Under the pieces are notes generated by a model. That model saw only the letters and a program-made list of their open reading frames with translations, made no database searches and was not told where the DNA came from. From Aliidiomarina sp. (GTDB lineage Bacteria; Pseudomonadota; Gammaproteobacteria; Enterobacterales; Alteromonadaceae): DNA of 64,000 nucleotides. Position numbers and translations under genes: made by a program. Shown one piece after another: positions 30,826-42,453 of this stretch (positions are counted from its first letter, which is position 1; the number at the start of each line of letters is the position of its first letter). Location of the stretch: positions 351,600 to 415,599 of the forward strand of contig NZ_JAIUMR010000001.1 in assembly GCF_022565475.1 (NCBI RefSeq), in the 5' to 3' direction.

Positions 30826-30854
30826 ACGCGCCTTGCTAAGGCGCGTTTTTTTTG
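30826..30854 (+). terminator. Strong plus-strand terminator inside the gshA stop region
   Basis: ACGCGCCTT (30826-30834) and AAGGCGCGT (30838-30846) form a nine-base stem with a three-base loop, followed by eight T on the plus strand. On the minus strand no T-run follows, so it cannot terminate gshA. The gshA stop codon is its loop. No plus-strand gene lies upstream within 700 bases. Confidence 0.6.
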
Positions 30855-32431
30855 TCTAGCGCCCGCAGGAAATAGTTCTCTAAAAATTCCGCAAAGGTAC
30901 CTCGGTCTGCTGCTTCAATCGCTTTCTGTTCTTCAAGTGACTGCACCGCCATGGCTTTAAAATCAGCAGCGCTGTAGTACTCGAGATCGCTGCTCTCGAG
31001 TTCTTGTTTGTACTTTACTGCGAGCCCTAAGCCGACTTGGCGATATTCTTCTACCGCTTGTCGATAATGCCCTAACAGTTTCGCCGACAAGGTCAATTCC
31101 GGATTCTCAATTGCAGGCACAAGCGCTGCAAGTGCTTGCTGATAATCCGTATTGTCGTCAGTGTCCAACCATGTGGCTATTTTCGCCAACTCGTCAAACA
31201 ACTGACGTAATCGCGATTGAATCGAAACCTCACCGCCCTCATCATTTAAGGTCAGTCCAGGTTCACGTCCCTTTAAAACCACGCGGTTTACATTGCTCTC
31301 GGTAAGCCGTTGTTGTTCGAGCGACAACGCTGGACTGTCGGACCAAAGACAGTAGAGCAAAAACAGGTCGAGGAAGCGCATTTGCTCAGCTGTAATTCCA
31401 ACCGAACTAAATGGGTTCACGTCAATCGCACGAACTTCAATATACTGAACCCCTCCGCGCTCGAGGGCTTGCGTCGGCGTTTCGCTCGGCTCAGCGACGC
31501 GCTTTGGCCGAATCGGCGAATAAAATTCGTTCTCAATCTGAAGTATATTGGCATTCAACTGGTTCCACTGCTCGCCATTACGCACGCCAAAATCTGCAAA
31601 GCTTTCTGAACGCGTAAACACCGCACGGCGCAAGCCAGCAACGTAGTCTTCAATTGAGTTGTAGCTAATCTTTAAAGCCGCTTGCTCTTTGTTGGTATAG
31701 CCAAGATCACTCATCCGCAACGAAGTCGCATACGGCACATACACCATACCACCGCCGAGCTCATGGAAATCAAGTTCGGCATAACTATGTTTGAGGAATG
31801 ACTTACATAGAACAGGTGACGCGCCGAAAAAGTACGGAATCACCCAAGCCCAGCGTTTGAAATTACGAATCAAACCAAAATAACGATCCGAACGATACGC
31901 AGAGGAATCCTTAACTTGGTCTTGTTTCGCTAACTCAGCCCACATGGCGTCGCTTACTGACCAATTGAAATGCACACCAGCAATGGTTTGCATAACCGCA
32001 CCATAACGATGTGTCAGCCCCTGCCGATACGTCGTTTTCATTTTACCGATGTGCGAGTCACCATAGTGTGCAAGCCGAATATCACTGGTGTCATTCACGT
32101 AACACGGCATGCTCAGCGGCCACAATAATTCGTTACCAATATTCTGATAGGTAAAACGGTGGATGTCGCGCAATTGCGCTAACGTTGTTTCTATTGAGGT
32201 TTCGACTGGCGTAATGAATTCAAGCAAAGCCTCGGCATAATCGGTGGTAATCAGCGGATGTGTTAGCGTCGAACCAAGGCTTTCGGGATGCATGGAGGTT
32301 GCCAGTTCACCGCTTGGGGTAATGCGCAGGGTTTCACGTTCAATGCCACGATTAATTTTCGTTACGGCTTCTCGCTGCGCACGGTCACAAGCCCGAAAGT
32401 GCGCTAATCGGTCAGAGAATTGAATTGACAA
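30836..32431 (-). CDS. gshA: Glutamate-cysteine ligase
   Basis: First step of glutathione synthesis: joins glutamate and cysteine with ATP, in the cytoplasm. About 531 residues of the gammaproteobacterial type, with GIERETLRITPSGELA, ITTDYAEALLEFITP, GVHFNWSVSD, ATSLRMSDLGYTNKEQ and YIEVRAIDVNPFSSVGI. I prefer the TTG at 32431, eight bases after AGGA. The open frame runs further to 32539, but that would overlap the start of the divergent kinase gene. gshB is not nearby. Confidence 0.93.
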   Translation of the reverse strand: MSIQFSDRLAHFRACDRAQREAVTKINRGIERETLRITPSGELATSMHPESLGSTLTHPLITTDYAEALLEFITPVETSIETTLAQLRDIHRFTYQNIGNELLWPLSMPCYVNDTSDIRLAHYGDSHIGKMKTTYRQGLTHRYGAVMQTIAGVHFNWSVSDAMWAELAKQDQVKDSSAYRSDRYFGLIRNFKRWAWVIPYFFGASPVLCKSFLKHSYAELDFHELGGGMVYVPYATSLRMSDLGYTNKEQAALKISYNSIEDYVAGLRRAVFTRSESFADFGVRNGEQWNQLNANILQIENEFYSPIRPKRVAEPSETPTQALERGGVQYIEVRAIDVNPFSSVGITAEQMRFLDLFLLYCLWSDSPALSLEQQRLTESNVNRVVLKGREPGLTLNDEGGEVSIQSRLRQLFDELAKIATWLDTDDNTDYQQALAALVPAIENPELTLSAKLLGHYRQAVEEYRQVGLGLAVKYKQELESSDLEYYSAADFKAMAVQSLEEQKAIEAADRGTFAEFLENYFLRALDKKNAP

Positions 32432-32515
32432 AGCAACATCCTGAAATTGTCTGATATGATGCGTATAAGTGTGCCACAATATTTTCGAAATTGCAGCGAT
32501 AGGAAGTGAGTTTCT

Positions 32516-35176
32516 ATGATCAATAGTAGTCCCTCTCAATGGTCAGTTCCAGCAACGTTGTTGTGGCTCGTCAATGCCATTGGTTTTCTCGCCATTCTAG
32601 TCCTGCCGAATTGGCTTGCATCACTCATTGCCGTCTTCTTGTTTTTGTTTAATGTATTAGTCGGCGTGCGGTTGTGGCTGCAAAAGAAGCAAATTGAAGT
32701 CGTGACCGCATCCGCCAATTCAGATTTCTTTTCCAGCACGAGTACGCGCCTACTCCAGCAAATTTTCAATGACTTACCCAATCGCGTGTATTGGCGTGAT
32801 CACGAGTTACGTTTTGTTGGCGCAAACCCCGGGTTTCTCAAGGACTTTGGCCTGCAAGCGACACATGAGTTATTTGGTAAAAAAGACACTGAACTCGATG
32901 TATTAAAAGACAATCTAGAGCTTCTTGAACGCGATCGCGCCACCTTTGCCGCGAGGATGCCGGCCTGCAATCAAGAAATGCAACTGGCGGTCAAGACCGT
33001 CGGCGATCATGATGGTATTCGCTGGATTGAACATTCCAGCGTCCCTTTGTACGACGATCAAGGCAATATCAGTGGAATTCTTGGCAGCTATTACGACATA
33101 TCCACCATTAAGCGTGCCGCTGAGGAAATGTCGCGCGCGCGCGAGAATGCCGAACAAGCACGAGAGGCTGCGGAGTCGGCAAACCAAGCGAAAAGTGAAT
33201 TCTTAGCAAATATGTCGCATGAGATCCGAACGCCAATTAATGCGATCGTCGGCATGGCCAACCTCGCGTTAAAGACGGAATTAAACGATAAGCAGAAACG
33301 TTATCTGAAAGTCATTGACTCGTCTTCACAGGCTCTGCTCGGCGTGATCAATGACATTCTCGACTTCTCGAAAATCGAAGCCAACAAGCTCGTCATCGAA
33401 AAAATCCCGTTTGACCTCGATGAAGTGCTGAGCACGCTGGCGGATATGTTTGCCTACAAAGCCTATGACAAAGGCCTTGAGTTTATTATTAACTTGCCGG
33501 CCAACATACCCACCATGTTAATCGGCGATCCTCTCCGTTTGCAGCAAGTCCTCATCAATTTAGTCAGTAATGCCATCAAGTTCACCGACGACGGCGAGAT
33601 TAGTGTGTCATGTACCCTACTTGATCGCGCCCCAGATAAAATATGGTTACGCATTGAGGTTCGTGACACCGGCATTGGTATGACAGAAGAACAGCGCGCC
33701 ATGCTCTTTAACGCCTTTACTCAAGCCGACAGTTCAACCACACGCAAATACGGTGGTACTGGCCTTGGCCTCGCTATCTCACACCGCCTGACCAAGCTCA
33801 TGAATGGGGATATGGCCGTGCAAAGTGCCTTGAACCAAGGTTCAAATTTCTTCATTGAATTAACCTTGCCGGTGCAGGAGAGCCAAGACAGTTCGCATCA
33901 TCAACTCTTGATGAGTCGTCTCGCAGGTACAAAAGTACTGGCCATTGATGACAACACCAGTACCCGTGAAATGCTCAAAGAAACCTTGCGCTCATATGGA
34001 ATGGAAGCACATACCTGCCACAGTGGTGAACAAGCAATACAACTGGTGAAACAAGCTATCTCCGAAGGTAAGCCGTTCCAAATTCTGATTATCGATTGGC
34101 GTCTACCGGGCATCGATGGATTAGAGCTGGTCGAGCGATTACAGAAGAAACTCAGCCCTGAACAACGACCAAAAATGATTTTAGCCACCGGCTATTACGC
34201 CGAGGAGTTAGCTGAAAAAGCTCGCGCTGCCGGCACTCATGACTTTATTACCAAACCTTACACTACAGCGACACTGGCACGCGCGATGAACGGCGCTTTG
34301 AGTGGTCAAAAAGTAGATCCGCAAGGCCAAGAAGTTCAGGCGAGTACCGTCAATGCCAGCTTAGTTGGTGCGCCGATTCTCGTGGTCGAAGATAATGAAA
34401 TTAATCAGCACGTCGCGAGAGAAATGCTCAGCGGTCACGGCTTCCGTATTGACCTTGCGGAAAACGGTGAAGTTGCCGTCGAAAAAGTGCAAAAAAACAA
34501 ATACGCGCTGGTCCTGATGGACATCCAAATGCCAGTCATGGATGGTTATCGAGCGGCCGAAACCATTCGCCAATTTTACAGTTATCAACAATTGCCAATT
34601 CTTGCCATGACCGCAAATGCGATGAGCGGTGATGCCGAGAAATCTCTTGCTGCCGGCATGCAAGGCCATATTCCTAAGCCAATCGATGAATCCTTGCTGC
34701 TCAGTCAAATTGAAAAATGGGCACTACCTGGCCCCTATCAGGCGAACACTGAATTCGAACAACCTAGTGAACCACAGGCGCCGGTTGGAAAGCCCAAATA
34801 TCCACAAATGAAAGGTATTCAGCTGGAGCAAGCACTGCAACGCTTGAATCATAATCATGAGTTGTATATTAAGTTATTAAACCATTTAGTCGCGAGTTAT
34901 CGAGGTTCAGCGATGACCGTTTCTGAATTCATCACCCGCGGTCAGAATGAAGAAGCGCGTCGTTATTTCCACTCGCTAAAAGGTGCTGCAGCTAATCTTG
35001 GTCTCGTTGCACTCGCAGACAAAGCCGCAGGTTTAGAAGCTGCGGTCAACGAGCGCAATGTCGGCGCTGTGGCAGACCAAATCAGCGGTTTAGAAGGACT
35101 GCTTGACCATGCTGAACAGGCGGCTCAAGATTTAACAAGTCTCGCGGATGAAACAACAACGGATAACTCACAATGA
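32516..35176 (+). CDS. Hybrid sensor histidine kinase with two receivers and an Hpt domain
   Basis: An 886-residue multistep phosphorelay kinase. Two closely spaced membrane helices (about 12-52) leave almost no periplasmic loop. A PAS domain (about 85-198) is followed by a short coil. The dimerisation domain has phospho-His in [10 protein letters not shown] (His about 235), then a HATPase domain with DTGIGM and [12 protein letters not shown]. Two receivers follow, with phospho-Asp in [12 protein letters not shown] and [12 protein letters not shown], and a C-terminal Hpt has [13 protein letters not shown]. The small loop suggests it senses a cytoplasmic or membrane signal. It resembles BarA-like kinases in part, but BarA has a different sensor. 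AGGAAG precedes the ATG. Confidence 0.92.
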   Translation: MINSSPSQWSVPATLLWLVNAIGFLAILVLPNWLASLIAVFLFLFNVLVGVRLWLQKKQIEVVTASANSDFFSSTSTRLLQQIFNDLPNRVYWRDHELRFVGANPGFLKDFGLQATHELFGKKDTELDVLKDNLELLERDRATFAARMPACNQEMQLAVKTVGDHDGIRWIEHSSVPLYDDQGNISGILGSYYDISTIKRAAEEMSRARENAEQAREAAESANQAKSEFLANMSHEIRTPINAIVGMANLALKTELNDKQKRYLKVIDSSSQALLGVINDILDFSKIEANKLVIEKIPFDLDEVLSTLADMFAYKAYDKGLEFIINLPANIPTMLIGDPLRLQQVLINLVSNAIKFTDDGEISVSCTLLDRAPDKIWLRIEVRDTGIGMTEEQRAMLFNAFTQADSSTTRKYGGTGLGLAISHRLTKLMNGDMAVQSALNQGSNFFIELTLPVQESQDSSHHQLLMSRLAGTKVLAIDDNTSTREMLKETLRSYGMEAHTCHSGEQAIQLVKQAISEGKPFQILIIDWRLPGIDGLELVERLQKKLSPEQRPKMILATGYYAEELAEKARAAGTHDFITKPYTTATLARAMNGALSGQKVDPQGQEVQASTVNASLVGAPILVVEDNEINQHVAREMLSGHGFRIDLAENGEVAVEKVQKNKYALVLMDIQMPVMDGYRAAETIRQFYSYQQLPILAMTANAMSGDAEKSLAAGMQGHIPKPIDESLLLSQIEKWALPGPYQANTEFEQPSEPQAPVGKPKYPQMKGIQLEQALQRLNHNHELYIKLLNHLVASYRGSAMTVSEFITRGQNEEARRYFHSLKGAAANLGLVALADKAAGLEAAVNERNVGAVADQISGLEGLLDHAEQAAQDLTSLADETTTDNSQ

Positions 35177-35343
35177 TTCGATTTTTATTTTTAATCCCGT
35201 TTCTGCTCTGTTTGTTATGGACGATTTACCTGCAAATGAACGGCTACAGTTTGCGCCAAGGTAAGCAGGGTTATCTATATATATTGATTGTAAGCGCCGT
35301 CATCGCGGCTTTTTATAGCTTAATGCTCTGGCTTACACGCTGA
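35173..35343 (+). CDS. 56-residue membrane protein overlapping the hybrid kinase gene
   Basis: A short frame starting in the ATGA overlap with the kinase stop codon. Its 56 residues carry two hydrophobic helices (about 3-20 and 34-53) joined by a polar loop with YSLRQGKQG, and end in LWLTR. The four-base overlap and the terminator directly after its stop make it a likely translated partner of the kinase. No known family is recognised. A role as membrane partner or regulator of the kinase is only a suggestion from position. Confidence 0.7.
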   Translation: MIRFLFLIPFLLCLLWTIYLQMNGYSLRQGKQGYLYILIVSAVIAAFYSLMLWLTR

Positions 35344-35344
35344 T

Positions 35345-35379
35345 CAAAAAAGCCCTACACTCGCTGTACAGGGCTTTCA
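35345..35379. terminator. Bidirectional terminator between the kinase operon and oadB
   Basis: AAAGCCCT and AGGGCTTT pair across a partly paired loop (TACA/TGTA). It follows the small membrane-protein gene on the plus strand and precedes a TTTTTT run on the minus strand past oadB, so it likely serves both. Confidence 0.75.
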
Positions 35380-35400
35380 AGTGTATATCCAACCTGCTGG

Positions 35401-36531
35401 TTAACCCGCTAACGCGAGCAGAACCCCTGCGGCAACCGCAGAGCCCAATACACCAGCTACGTTGGGGCCCATAGCGTGCATTAACAAGAAGTTATGCTGG
35501 TCCGCTTTTAATCCCTCTTTATTGACGACCCGCGCTGCCATCGGCACTGCCGAAACACCTGCGGCGCCGATCAGTGGATTAATTTCTTGCTTACTGACAA
35601 GATTCATTAGCTTTGCCATCAAAACGCCAGCCGCAGTACCAATCGTAAAGGCCACAGCACCAAGCAGTAGAATACCAATAGTCTGCGCCGATAAGAACGA
35701 AGCCGCTGTTAATTGGGCACCAACCGCTAAACCGAGAAAAATGGTGACGAGGTTAATTAATTCATTTTGAGCGGTCTTACTAAGACGATCCACCACGCCG
35801 CTTTCGCGCATTAGATTCCCGAGACAAAACATCCCGACTAACGGCGCAGCTGTTGGTAACAGCAGTAAAGTCATGACCAACACCATCAAGGGAAACAGGA
35901 TCTTCGCACGCTTCGACACTGGTTTTAACTGTGTCATGCGAATTTTTCGTTCTTTTTCCGTGGTGAGTAGACGCATCACCGGCGGCTGTAATACCGGTAC
36001 TAGCGCCATATAGGAATATGCCGCAACAGCAATAGCACCAAGTAGTTCAGGTGCCAACTGCGACGCTAAATAAATCGCTGTCGGACCATCAGCGCCGCCG
36101 ATAATGGCAATTGCTGCCGCTTGCTGCAGGGTAAATTCAACACCGGGAACCCAGTTTAGCGCGATCGCACCCAGTAAGGTGGCAAATATGCCAAACTGTG
36201 CCGCGGCGCCGAGCAAAAGCATACGCGGATTCGCGAGCAAAGCACCGAAGTCCGTCATCGCCCCAACACCGAGAAAAATTAGCAGCGGGAATAACCCCGT
36301 GGCAATACCAAGTTCATAGAGTAAATAGAGAATCCCACCAGGCTCATTCATGCCAGCGAGTGGGATATTCGCGAGCACGGCACCGAAACCAATTGGCAAT
36401 AACAACAACGGTTCGAATTTATGCACGATGGCTAAATAGACCAGCAACAAGCCGACCCCGATCATGACGATGGCACCGAGTGACAGCCCTGCAAAACCAG
36501 TGGTGTTCCACAATGTTAATAAAGTTTCCAT
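35401..36531 (-). CDS. oadB: Na+-translocating oxaloacetate decarboxylase, beta subunit
   Basis: Membrane subunit that couples decarboxylation of carboxybiotin to export of sodium ions. The 376 residues contain about nine to eleven membrane helices and the conserved [13 protein letters not shown] loop (about residue 144), which holds the Asp needed for Na+ transport, plus [18 protein letters not shown]. It is the last gene of an oadG-oadA-oadB operon, five bases after oadA. Confidence 0.95.
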   Translation of the reverse strand: METLLTLWNTTGFAGLSLGAIVMIGVGLLLVYLAIVHKFEPLLLLPIGFGAVLANIPLAGMNEPGGILYLLYELGIATGLFPLLIFLGVGAMTDFGALLANPRMLLLGAAAQFGIFATLLGAIALNWVPGVEFTLQQAAAIAIIGGADGPTAIYLASQLAPELLGAIAVAAYSYMALVPVLQPPVMRLLTTEKERKIRMTQLKPVSKRAKILFPLMVLVMTLLLLPTAAPLVGMFCLGNLMRESGVVDRLSKTAQNELINLVTIFLGLAVGAQLTAASFLSAQTIGILLLGAVAFTIGTAAGVLMAKLMNLVSKQEINPLIGAAGVSAVPMAARVVNKEGLKADQHNFLLMHAMGPNVAGVLGSAVAAGVLLALAG

Positions 36532-36536
36532 AGCGC

Positions 36537-38342
36537 TTAGGCGTTCCCTTCAATGGTCAACAAGATGTCACCGGAAATCACACTATCGCCTTCACGAGCC
36601 TTCAATTCAACAATCACACCATCGCGGTCGGCACGGACTTCTGTTTCCATTTTCATCGCTTCCAGAATAACGACAACATCACCTGACTTCACAGCGTCAC
36701 CCGGCTTCACTTGATACTTCCATAAGTTGCCTGACAAAGGCGCGTGCAACGCGTGCGCATTGGCGCTCGCTTGTGGCGCCGCTGCCGGTTTCGGTTGCGA
36801 TTCAGTTGTGGTATTCGAGGAACGACTCGACTCCGCCTTTAAGCTACCATCTGGGCCAACTTCAACTGAAAAACACTCGCCAGAAATACAAACGTCATAG
36901 CGTTCAATACTATTGTCGCCGGTCTCGGCTTTACGAACTGGTGTTGCATTTTCAACACTCGGCACCGGCTCGAACGCGTCTGGGTTGTCACGATTCTGTA
37001 AAAATTTAAGACCAATTTGCGGGAACAAAGCGTAAGTGAGTACGTCATCGACAATTGCCTCTGCGAGGCGAATGTTGTCAGATTTTGCTTTTTCTTGTAA
37101 CTCTATCGTCAGCGCTTCTAACTCATCGTCAATCAGATCCGCAGGTCGACACGTAATTGCCTCAGCGCCAGCCAACACTTTCTTCTGTAGTTCTGCATTC
37201 ACAGGGGCTGCGGTCGCACCATATTCACCTTTTAAGACACCGACCGTTTCTTTTGAAACCGACTTGTAACGTTCACCGGTTAGAACGTTGAGTACCGCTT
37301 GGGTACCGACAATTTGCGACGTTGGTGTCACCAATGGAATAAAGCCTAAATCCTCACGCACACGTGGAATTTCTTCCAGCACTTGATCAAATTTATCCAA
37401 TGCTTTCTGCTCACGTAACTGATTTTCCATGTTGGTCAACATGCCACCCGGCACTTGCGCCAACAGAATGCGAGCATCGACGCCTTTCAGTGAACCTTCA
37501 AATCGGGCGTATTTCTTCCGGACCTGACGAAAATAGGAAGCAATTTCTTCAAGCTCTGCCAAATTAAGTCCGGTGTCTCGCTCGGTTCCTTCGACCATCG
37601 CCACTAGAGTTTCGGTGGCACTGTGACCGTAGGTCATACTCATCGACGAAATCGCGGTGTCGAGCATATCAATGCCGGCGTCTATCGCCTTTTGATAGGT
37701 AGCCGTACTTAACCCCGTCGTTGCATGACATTGCATCGCAATCGGCACCGACACGTTCGCTTTCAGTTCAGTAATCAGCCCTTCAGCCTCGTAGGGGCGC
37801 AGTAGTCCGGCCATGTCTTTAATACAAATCGAATGGCAGCCCATATCTTCTAACTCTTTCGCCATCGCCACCCATTTTTCCCGAGTGTGCACTGGGCTGA
37901 CGGTATACGACATAGTGCCTTGCGCATGGCCATCATTCGCGATCGTTGCTTCAATTGCCGTCTTTAAATTACGTACGTCATTCATGGCATCAAAAATACG
38001 AAAAACATCGACGCCATTTGTCCGCGCTCGCTCGACAAAGCGTTTGACCACGTCATCAGCGTAATGACGGTAACCCAGCAGGTTCTGGCCGCGCAGGAGC
38101 ATTTGCTGGCGAGTATTTGGCATCGCCTTTTTTAGTTCACGTAGGCGTTCCCACGGATCCTCACCTAAATAACGAATACAGGCATCGAATGTTGCCCCAC
38201 CCCAGGTTTCAAGCGACCAAAAACCTGCTTGATCGAGCTTCTCTGCGATCGGCAGCATATCGTCGAGGCGCAAACGAGTCGCTAGGAGCGACTGATGTGC
38301 GTCGCGCAGGACCAATTCGGTCAGTAATAATGGTTTGGACAT
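36537..38342 (-). CDS. oadA: Oxaloacetate decarboxylase, alpha subunit (biotin carboxyltransferase)
   Basis: Soluble 601-residue subunit that moves CO2 from oxaloacetate to biotin. The N-terminal carboxyltransferase barrel has [46 protein letters not shown] and CHATTGLS. A conserved carboxylase domain follows, and a C-terminal biotinyl domain from about residue 525 carries the biotin lysine in [13 protein letters not shown] linker rich in Ser, Thr, Pro and Ala (about 485-525) precedes it. It converts oxaloacetate to pyruvate with membrane partners OadB and OadG. Confidence 0.95.
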   Translation of the reverse strand: MSKPLLLTELVLRDAHQSLLATRLRLDDMLPIAEKLDQAGFWSLETWGGATFDACIRYLGEDPWERLRELKKAMPNTRQQMLLRGQNLLGYRHYADDVVKRFVERARTNGVDVFRIFDAMNDVRNLKTAIEATIANDGHAQGTMSYTVSPVHTREKWVAMAKELEDMGCHSICIKDMAGLLRPYEAEGLITELKANVSVPIAMQCHATTGLSTATYQKAIDAGIDMLDTAISSMSMTYGHSATETLVAMVEGTERDTGLNLAELEEIASYFRQVRKKYARFEGSLKGVDARILLAQVPGGMLTNMENQLREQKALDKFDQVLEEIPRVREDLGFIPLVTPTSQIVGTQAVLNVLTGERYKSVSKETVGVLKGEYGATAAPVNAELQKKVLAGAEAITCRPADLIDDELEALTIELQEKAKSDNIRLAEAIVDDVLTYALFPQIGLKFLQNRDNPDAFEPVPSVENATPVRKAETGDNSIERYDVCISGECFSVEVGPDGSLKAESSRSSNTTTESQPKPAAAPQASANAHALHAPLSGNLWKYQVKPGDAVKSGDVVVILEAMKMETEVRADRDGVIVELKAREGDSVISGDILLTIEGNA

Positions 38343-38353
38343 AAAATGACTCC

Positions 38354-38614
38354 CTAAGCGTCTGAGGCTGGATTGTCTGATTTACTTGCGCGATAGCGCT
38401 TCACGGCGACAGCAATTGCAGCTAATTTTTTTGCATCCGAGTCTTCGTTGACAGCGCCTGAAGATGACGCATTAGACGCCTCTGAGTCGATGCTCGCCTC
38501 AGGACATAGTTTGGTTAACAAGGTGACCGCGCCGGTGAGTAATATCAGGAAGACAAACACCACGCCCATACCAGCAAGCATCATTTCCGCAGCCTGCAAA
38601 AATAAGTCCGACAT
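38354..38614 (-). CDS. oadG: Oxaloacetate decarboxylase, gamma subunit
   Basis: An 86-residue membrane anchor that joins the alpha and beta subunits. One membrane helix at about 12-32 ([19 protein letters not shown]) follows a short N terminus, and a charged cytoplasmic tail completes it. The family's zinc-binding C-terminal histidines are not obvious here. It is the first gene of the operon, eleven bases before oadA, with AAGGAAGG in front of the ATG. Confidence 0.85.
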   Translation of the reverse strand: MSDLFLQAAEMMLAGMGVVFVFLILLTGAVTLLTKLCPEASIDSEASNASSSGAVNEDSDAKKLAAIAVAVKRYRASKSDNPASDA

Positions 38615-38898
38615 ACCCTTCCTTGCCTGTACGTAAAGTTAGAATTGTTAGATGATTGTAAATAAACTACGGGGGAAAGGAAAGTTATCAGGGTATCGGC
38701 TTTATTTATAGTGGGTATAGATGCTTTCTAGTTTACAGTGCTTAATCCACTGATCGGTCCGATTAAGGAAAAGAATTCGGTATTGCAATGATGGTGTCGC
38801 GCAAGCCTCGAACTGAGCAAGGGCAATAAGCACACAAGGAATCGCTGAACAGCGATAGTAAGTCAAGGTTAAGGAAGAATTTCAGAGGTAAGAAGAAA

Positions 38899-38975
38899 TG
38901 GCGCGCTCGGGAGGATTCGAACCTCCGCCCGCCTGGTTCGTAGCCAGGTACTCTATCCAGCTGAGCTACGAGCGC
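38899..38975 (-). tRNA. tRNA-Arg (anticodon ACG)
   Basis: A full cloverleaf can be drawn: acceptor GCGCTCG/CGAGCGC, D arm with AGCTCAGCTGGATAGAG, anticodon stem CCTGG/CCAGG around loop CTACGAA, and T arm GGAGG/CCTCC around TTCGAAT. The CCA end is encoded. The wobble A would be deaminated to inosine by TadA. It lies just downstream of tRNA-Ser. Confidence 0.95.
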
Positions 38976-39017
38976 GTCGTTAACCTAAACTTTTTGTTTT
39001 TACATGACTGCAAAAAC

Positions 39018-39110
39018 TGGCGGTGAGGGAGGGATTCGAACCCTCGATAGGGCTACAAACCCTATACTCCCTTAGCAGGGGAGCGCCTTCAGCCTCTCGG
39101 CCACCTCACC
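39018..39110 (-). tRNA. tRNA-Ser (anticodon GCT)
   Basis: Acceptor GGTGAGG/CCTCACC, anticodon loop CTGCTAA within stem CTCCC/GGGAG, a long variable arm (TATAGGGTTTGTAGCCCTA), T arm GAGGG/CCCTC and an encoded CCA. The class II variable arm confirms serine. It reads AGC and AGU codons and follows csrA, as in most gammaproteobacteria. Confidence 0.96.
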
Positions 39111-39128
39111 GCGTCTTGATGGGCACGA

Positions 39129-39156
39129 ATGATAGCGATTTGAGCGAGCATGTCAA
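39129..39156 (-). promoter_or_regulatory. Promoter for the tRNA-Ser/tRNA-Arg unit
   Basis: TTGACA (39151-39156) and TATCAT (39129-39134) are 16 bases apart on the minus strand, 19 bases before tRNA-Ser. The sequence after the -10 box is fairly GC-rich, as in growth-rate-controlled stable RNA promoters. Confidence 0.75.
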
Positions 39157-39236
39157 ACGCTTTTTTAAAACTCTTGGTTTAAATGCGTTTTATTTAATCA
39201 CTCTGCCGCTTTTTACGGCAAAACCGTTCCTTCGAC

Positions 39237-39428
39237 CTATGCTTCACCGTCAGACTTGTTGTCTTTCTCGGCTTGAATCCGCATATAAATTTCTTCTCGG
39301 TGAACTGACACATCTTTCGGAGCGTTGACACCAATACGGACTTGGTTACCTTTAACACCAAGCACCGTCACTGTGACATCGTCACCAATCATAAGTGTCT
39401 CACCAACACGTCTTGTTAAAATTAGCAT
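39237..39428 (-). CDS. csrA: Carbon storage regulator CsrA
   Basis: A 63-residue dimeric RNA-binding protein that controls translation and stability of target mRNAs through GGA sites. It matches the family along its length: [42 protein letters not shown], and a short acidic tail. It sits between alaS and the tRNA genes in the conserved order. Confidence 0.97.
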   Translation of the reverse strand: MLILTRRVGETLMIGDDVTVTVLGVKGNQVRIGVNAPKDVSVHREEIYMRIQAEKDNKSDGEA

Positions 39429-39653
39429 TACCCGCTCCTTACGATTCGTCCCTTATCCATACCAACCACATTTCCAAGTGGGCACGATAGTCTATCAACT
39501 AATGAAAATTGGCGATAGTGTTTTCCAACCAATTTGCACCTCAAGAACGCCTAATCGCCTCAGAAAGTTCACTGACTGTGCTGTTTCTTAGTTGTTGACT
39601 CTTTACTTAAGAAAAAGGCTGATATTTCGGTTCATATCAGCCTTGTATTGACG

Positions 39654-42260
39654 CTAAGCTAACTGTTCTTCCAGCCAGCTTGACACACTTGCTAAAGCTT
39701 CATCGAGTTTACTACCGTCGGTACCACCGGCCTGAGCCATATCTGGCCGTCCGCCGCCCTTGCCACCGACTTGACTAGCAACAAAATTAACTAGTTCACC
39801 CGCTTTCACACGGCCTGTCAGGTCTTTAGTAACACCGGCTATTAAACTCACCTTGTCACCCTGGCGCAGACCCAGGAAGACGATGCCTGAACCTAATCGA
39901 TTCTTAAGATCATCGACCATCTCACGCAGCGCTTTAGCTTCCGTGTTCGTCACTTCAGCAATAATTGCTTTAACGCCGTGAATTTCTTTCGCGCTATCCA
40001 GCAACGAAGCACCCGCTTGTTGCGACAACTGACGTTGCAGTTCTGCCAGTTCCTTCTCTAACTGCTTTTGACGGCCGATAAGCTGCTCAATACGCTCACC
40101 GACTGCGGCTGGGTCAGCTTTAAACAGGCTAGCAACCTTTTGCAACTGCTGCTGCTGCGCTTGGGTATAGGCGACCGCACCTGCTCCTGTCACTGCTTCA
40201 ATTCGGCGCACACCGGATGCGATACCTGCTTCCGAGGACACGCGGAAACTACCAATATCACCGGTCCGCTGCACGTGGGTTCCACCACACAACTCAAGTG
40301 AATAGTCGCCCATTTGCACGACTCGAACCTGGTCGTCATATTTTTCACCGAACAAGGCCATCGCGCCACGCGCTTTTGCTTCTTCAATCGGCAAGACGTC
40401 GGTGGTTAACGGCGTATTCAAGCGAATTTGTTCATTCACTTGCGTTTCAATCGCTTGTAACTCTTCCGCCGTTACTGCTTGCGGATGAGCGAAGTCGAAA
40501 CGCAAACGTTGATCGTCGACCAATGAGCCCTTCTGCGCCACATGGTCACCAAGGACGTTGCGTAACGCCGCATGAATCAAATGCGTGGCTGAATGGTTGC
40601 GGCGAATCGCCCAGCGGCGCTCATCGTCAACCACCGCAGTCAGCGACTGGCCGACGGAAAGTTCAACGTCACTCACGCCATGGTGCGCAATTGCTTTACC
40701 AATGTACTGAGTGTCAGTGACGGTAAAGACTGGCTCTCCGTCGACTTCAAACACCCCAACGTCGCCAACCTGCCCGCCGCTTTCTGCATAGAAAGGCGTT
40801 TGATCGAGCACGACAATACCGGCTTCGCCCGGCGCTAACGCATTCACCGCCTCGCCGTCACGGAAAATCTCAGTAATCGTCGCTTGGCCTTCGTAGTCAC
40901 TATAACCCGAGAAGGAACTGGTCGTTTCTGCACTCAGACGTGCATTATAATCTTCACCAAATTGTGACGCTTGCTGCGCCCGCGCTCGCTGTTCAGCCAT
41001 CGCTGACTCAAAGCCAGCTTCATCTAAGCCGTAACCGCGTTCACGAAGAATATCCGCAGTTAAGTCGTAAGGGAAACCGTAAGTGTCGTAGAGCTTAAAC
41101 ACGACATCACCGGCAAGCACACCCTGCTCTGGTAGTTCGGCCACGGCACTTTCTAATAAGCTCAAGCCACGCTGCAGGGTACGCGCAAATTGCTGCTCTT
41201 CCTGTAACAAGGCTTTTTCAATTCGGCTTTGTGCGCTGACTAGCTCTGGGTAGGCTTCGCCCATTAAGTTGACGAGCTCTTGCACCAATTGATGGAAAAA
41301 CGGACCTTCGGCGCCCAATTTCGAGCCATGACGTACGGCACGACGAATAATCCGACGCAGAACGTAACCACGGCCTTCATTCGACGGCAGAACGCCGTCA
41401 GCAATTAAGAATGAGCAAGAACGAATATGATCGGCAATCACGCGTAACGACTGTGCTGACAAATCATCAGTTCCGACAGCTTGCGCAGCGGCTTTGATGA
41501 GCGCAACAAAGGTATCCGTTTCATAGTTCGAGTGCACATGTTGCAGAACAGCGGCGATACGCTCTAGGCCCATTCCCGTATCAACGGACGGTTTTGGCAA
41601 GGGTTCCAAGGTGCCGTCAGCTTGACGGTTGTACTGCATGAAGACCAAGTTCCAAATCTCGATGTAACGGTCGCCGTCTTCCTCTGGAGTACCCGGCGGT
41701 CCGCCCCACACCTCTTCACCGTGGTCATAGAAAATTTCAGAGCATGGGCCGCAAGGTCCAGTGTCACCCATTTGCCAGAAGTTATCTTTTGCGCCGATGC
41801 GACTAATGCGATCTTCCGGTACGCCAATTTCTTTGGCCCAAATTGCATAAGCTTCATCGTCTTCTTCAAAAACAGTCACCCAAAGCTTTTCTTTTGGTAA
41901 CGCTAACGTGTCGGTCAAAAATGTCCACGCGTATTGAATTGCTTCGCGTTTGAAGTAATCACCAAAACTGAAATTACCGAGCATTTCGAAAAAAGTGTGG
42001 TGACGGGCGGTATAACCAACGTTCTCGAGGTCATTGTGCTTACCACCCGCGCGCACACAGCGCTGCGAACTAGTTGCCCGCGTATAGTCGCGCTTGTCAG
42101 TGCCGAGGAAGACATCCTTGAACGGCACCATACCGGCATTTGTAAAGAGCAAAGTCGCGTCGTTACCGGGAATTAAAGACGAGCTTTGTACCACTTGATG
42201 GCCACGCTCTGCGAAAAAATTTAAAAACGCCGTGCGAATTTCGGCACTACTCATACTCAT
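39654..42260 (-). CDS. alaS: Alanine-tRNA ligase
   Basis: Charges tRNA-Ala and edits misacylated products. The 868 residues contain the class II catalytic core ([61 protein letters not shown]). The editing domain has [12 protein letters not shown] and [14 protein letters not shown], with zinc ligands His, His, Cys and His. The C-Ala domain has [15 protein letters not shown]. Length and order are normal. It lies between recX and csrA. Confidence 0.97.
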   Translation of the reverse strand: MSMSSAEIRTAFLNFFAERGHQVVQSSSLIPGNDATLLFTNAGMVPFKDVFLGTDKRDYTRATSSQRCVRAGGKHNDLENVGYTARHHTFFEMLGNFSFGDYFKREAIQYAWTFLTDTLALPKEKLWVTVFEEDDEAYAIWAKEIGVPEDRISRIGAKDNFWQMGDTGPCGPCSEIFYDHGEEVWGGPPGTPEEDGDRYIEIWNLVFMQYNRQADGTLEPLPKPSVDTGMGLERIAAVLQHVHSNYETDTFVALIKAAAQAVGTDDLSAQSLRVIADHIRSCSFLIADGVLPSNEGRGYVLRRIIRRAVRHGSKLGAEGPFFHQLVQELVNLMGEAYPELVSAQSRIEKALLQEEQQFARTLQRGLSLLESAVAELPEQGVLAGDVVFKLYDTYGFPYDLTADILRERGYGLDEAGFESAMAEQRARAQQASQFGEDYNARLSAETTSSFSGYSDYEGQATITEIFRDGEAVNALAPGEAGIVVLDQTPFYAESGGQVGDVGVFEVDGEPVFTVTDTQYIGKAIAHHGVSDVELSVGQSLTAVVDDERRWAIRRNHSATHLIHAALRNVLGDHVAQKGSLVDDQRLRFDFAHPQAVTAEELQAIETQVNEQIRLNTPLTTDVLPIEEAKARGAMALFGEKYDDQVRVVQMGDYSLELCGGTHVQRTGDIGSFRVSSEAGIASGVRRIEAVTGAGAVAYTQAQQQQLQKVASLFKADPAAVGERIEQLIGRQKQLEKELAELQRQLSQQAGASLLDSAKEIHGVKAIIAEVTNTEAKALREMVDDLKNRLGSGIVFLGLRQGDKVSLIAGVTKDLTGRVKAGELVNFVASQVGGKGGGRPDMAQAGGTDGSKLDEALASVSSWLEEQLA

Positions 42261-42453
42261 AAAGCTTCTATCCTGCGCTCGGTTAGCAATCGTTACGATG
42301 AATTAAAACTGATACATGGGCACGCGTCGCGAATTCTTCAAGGAAAATCCTATAGTGGATTCTCGTGCAGAAGCACTAAGGCGATACCGGCTTGCACGAG
42401 CGCGTGAAACATGTGGCTAAGATTAGCATAGGGGACGAACAGAAAACAGACGC

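Noticed and set aside
38841..38856. Palindrome ATCGCTG/CAGCGAT downstream of tRNA-Arg.
   Set aside because: Only two bases separate the arms and no T-run follows on the minus strand, so it is not a convincing terminator.
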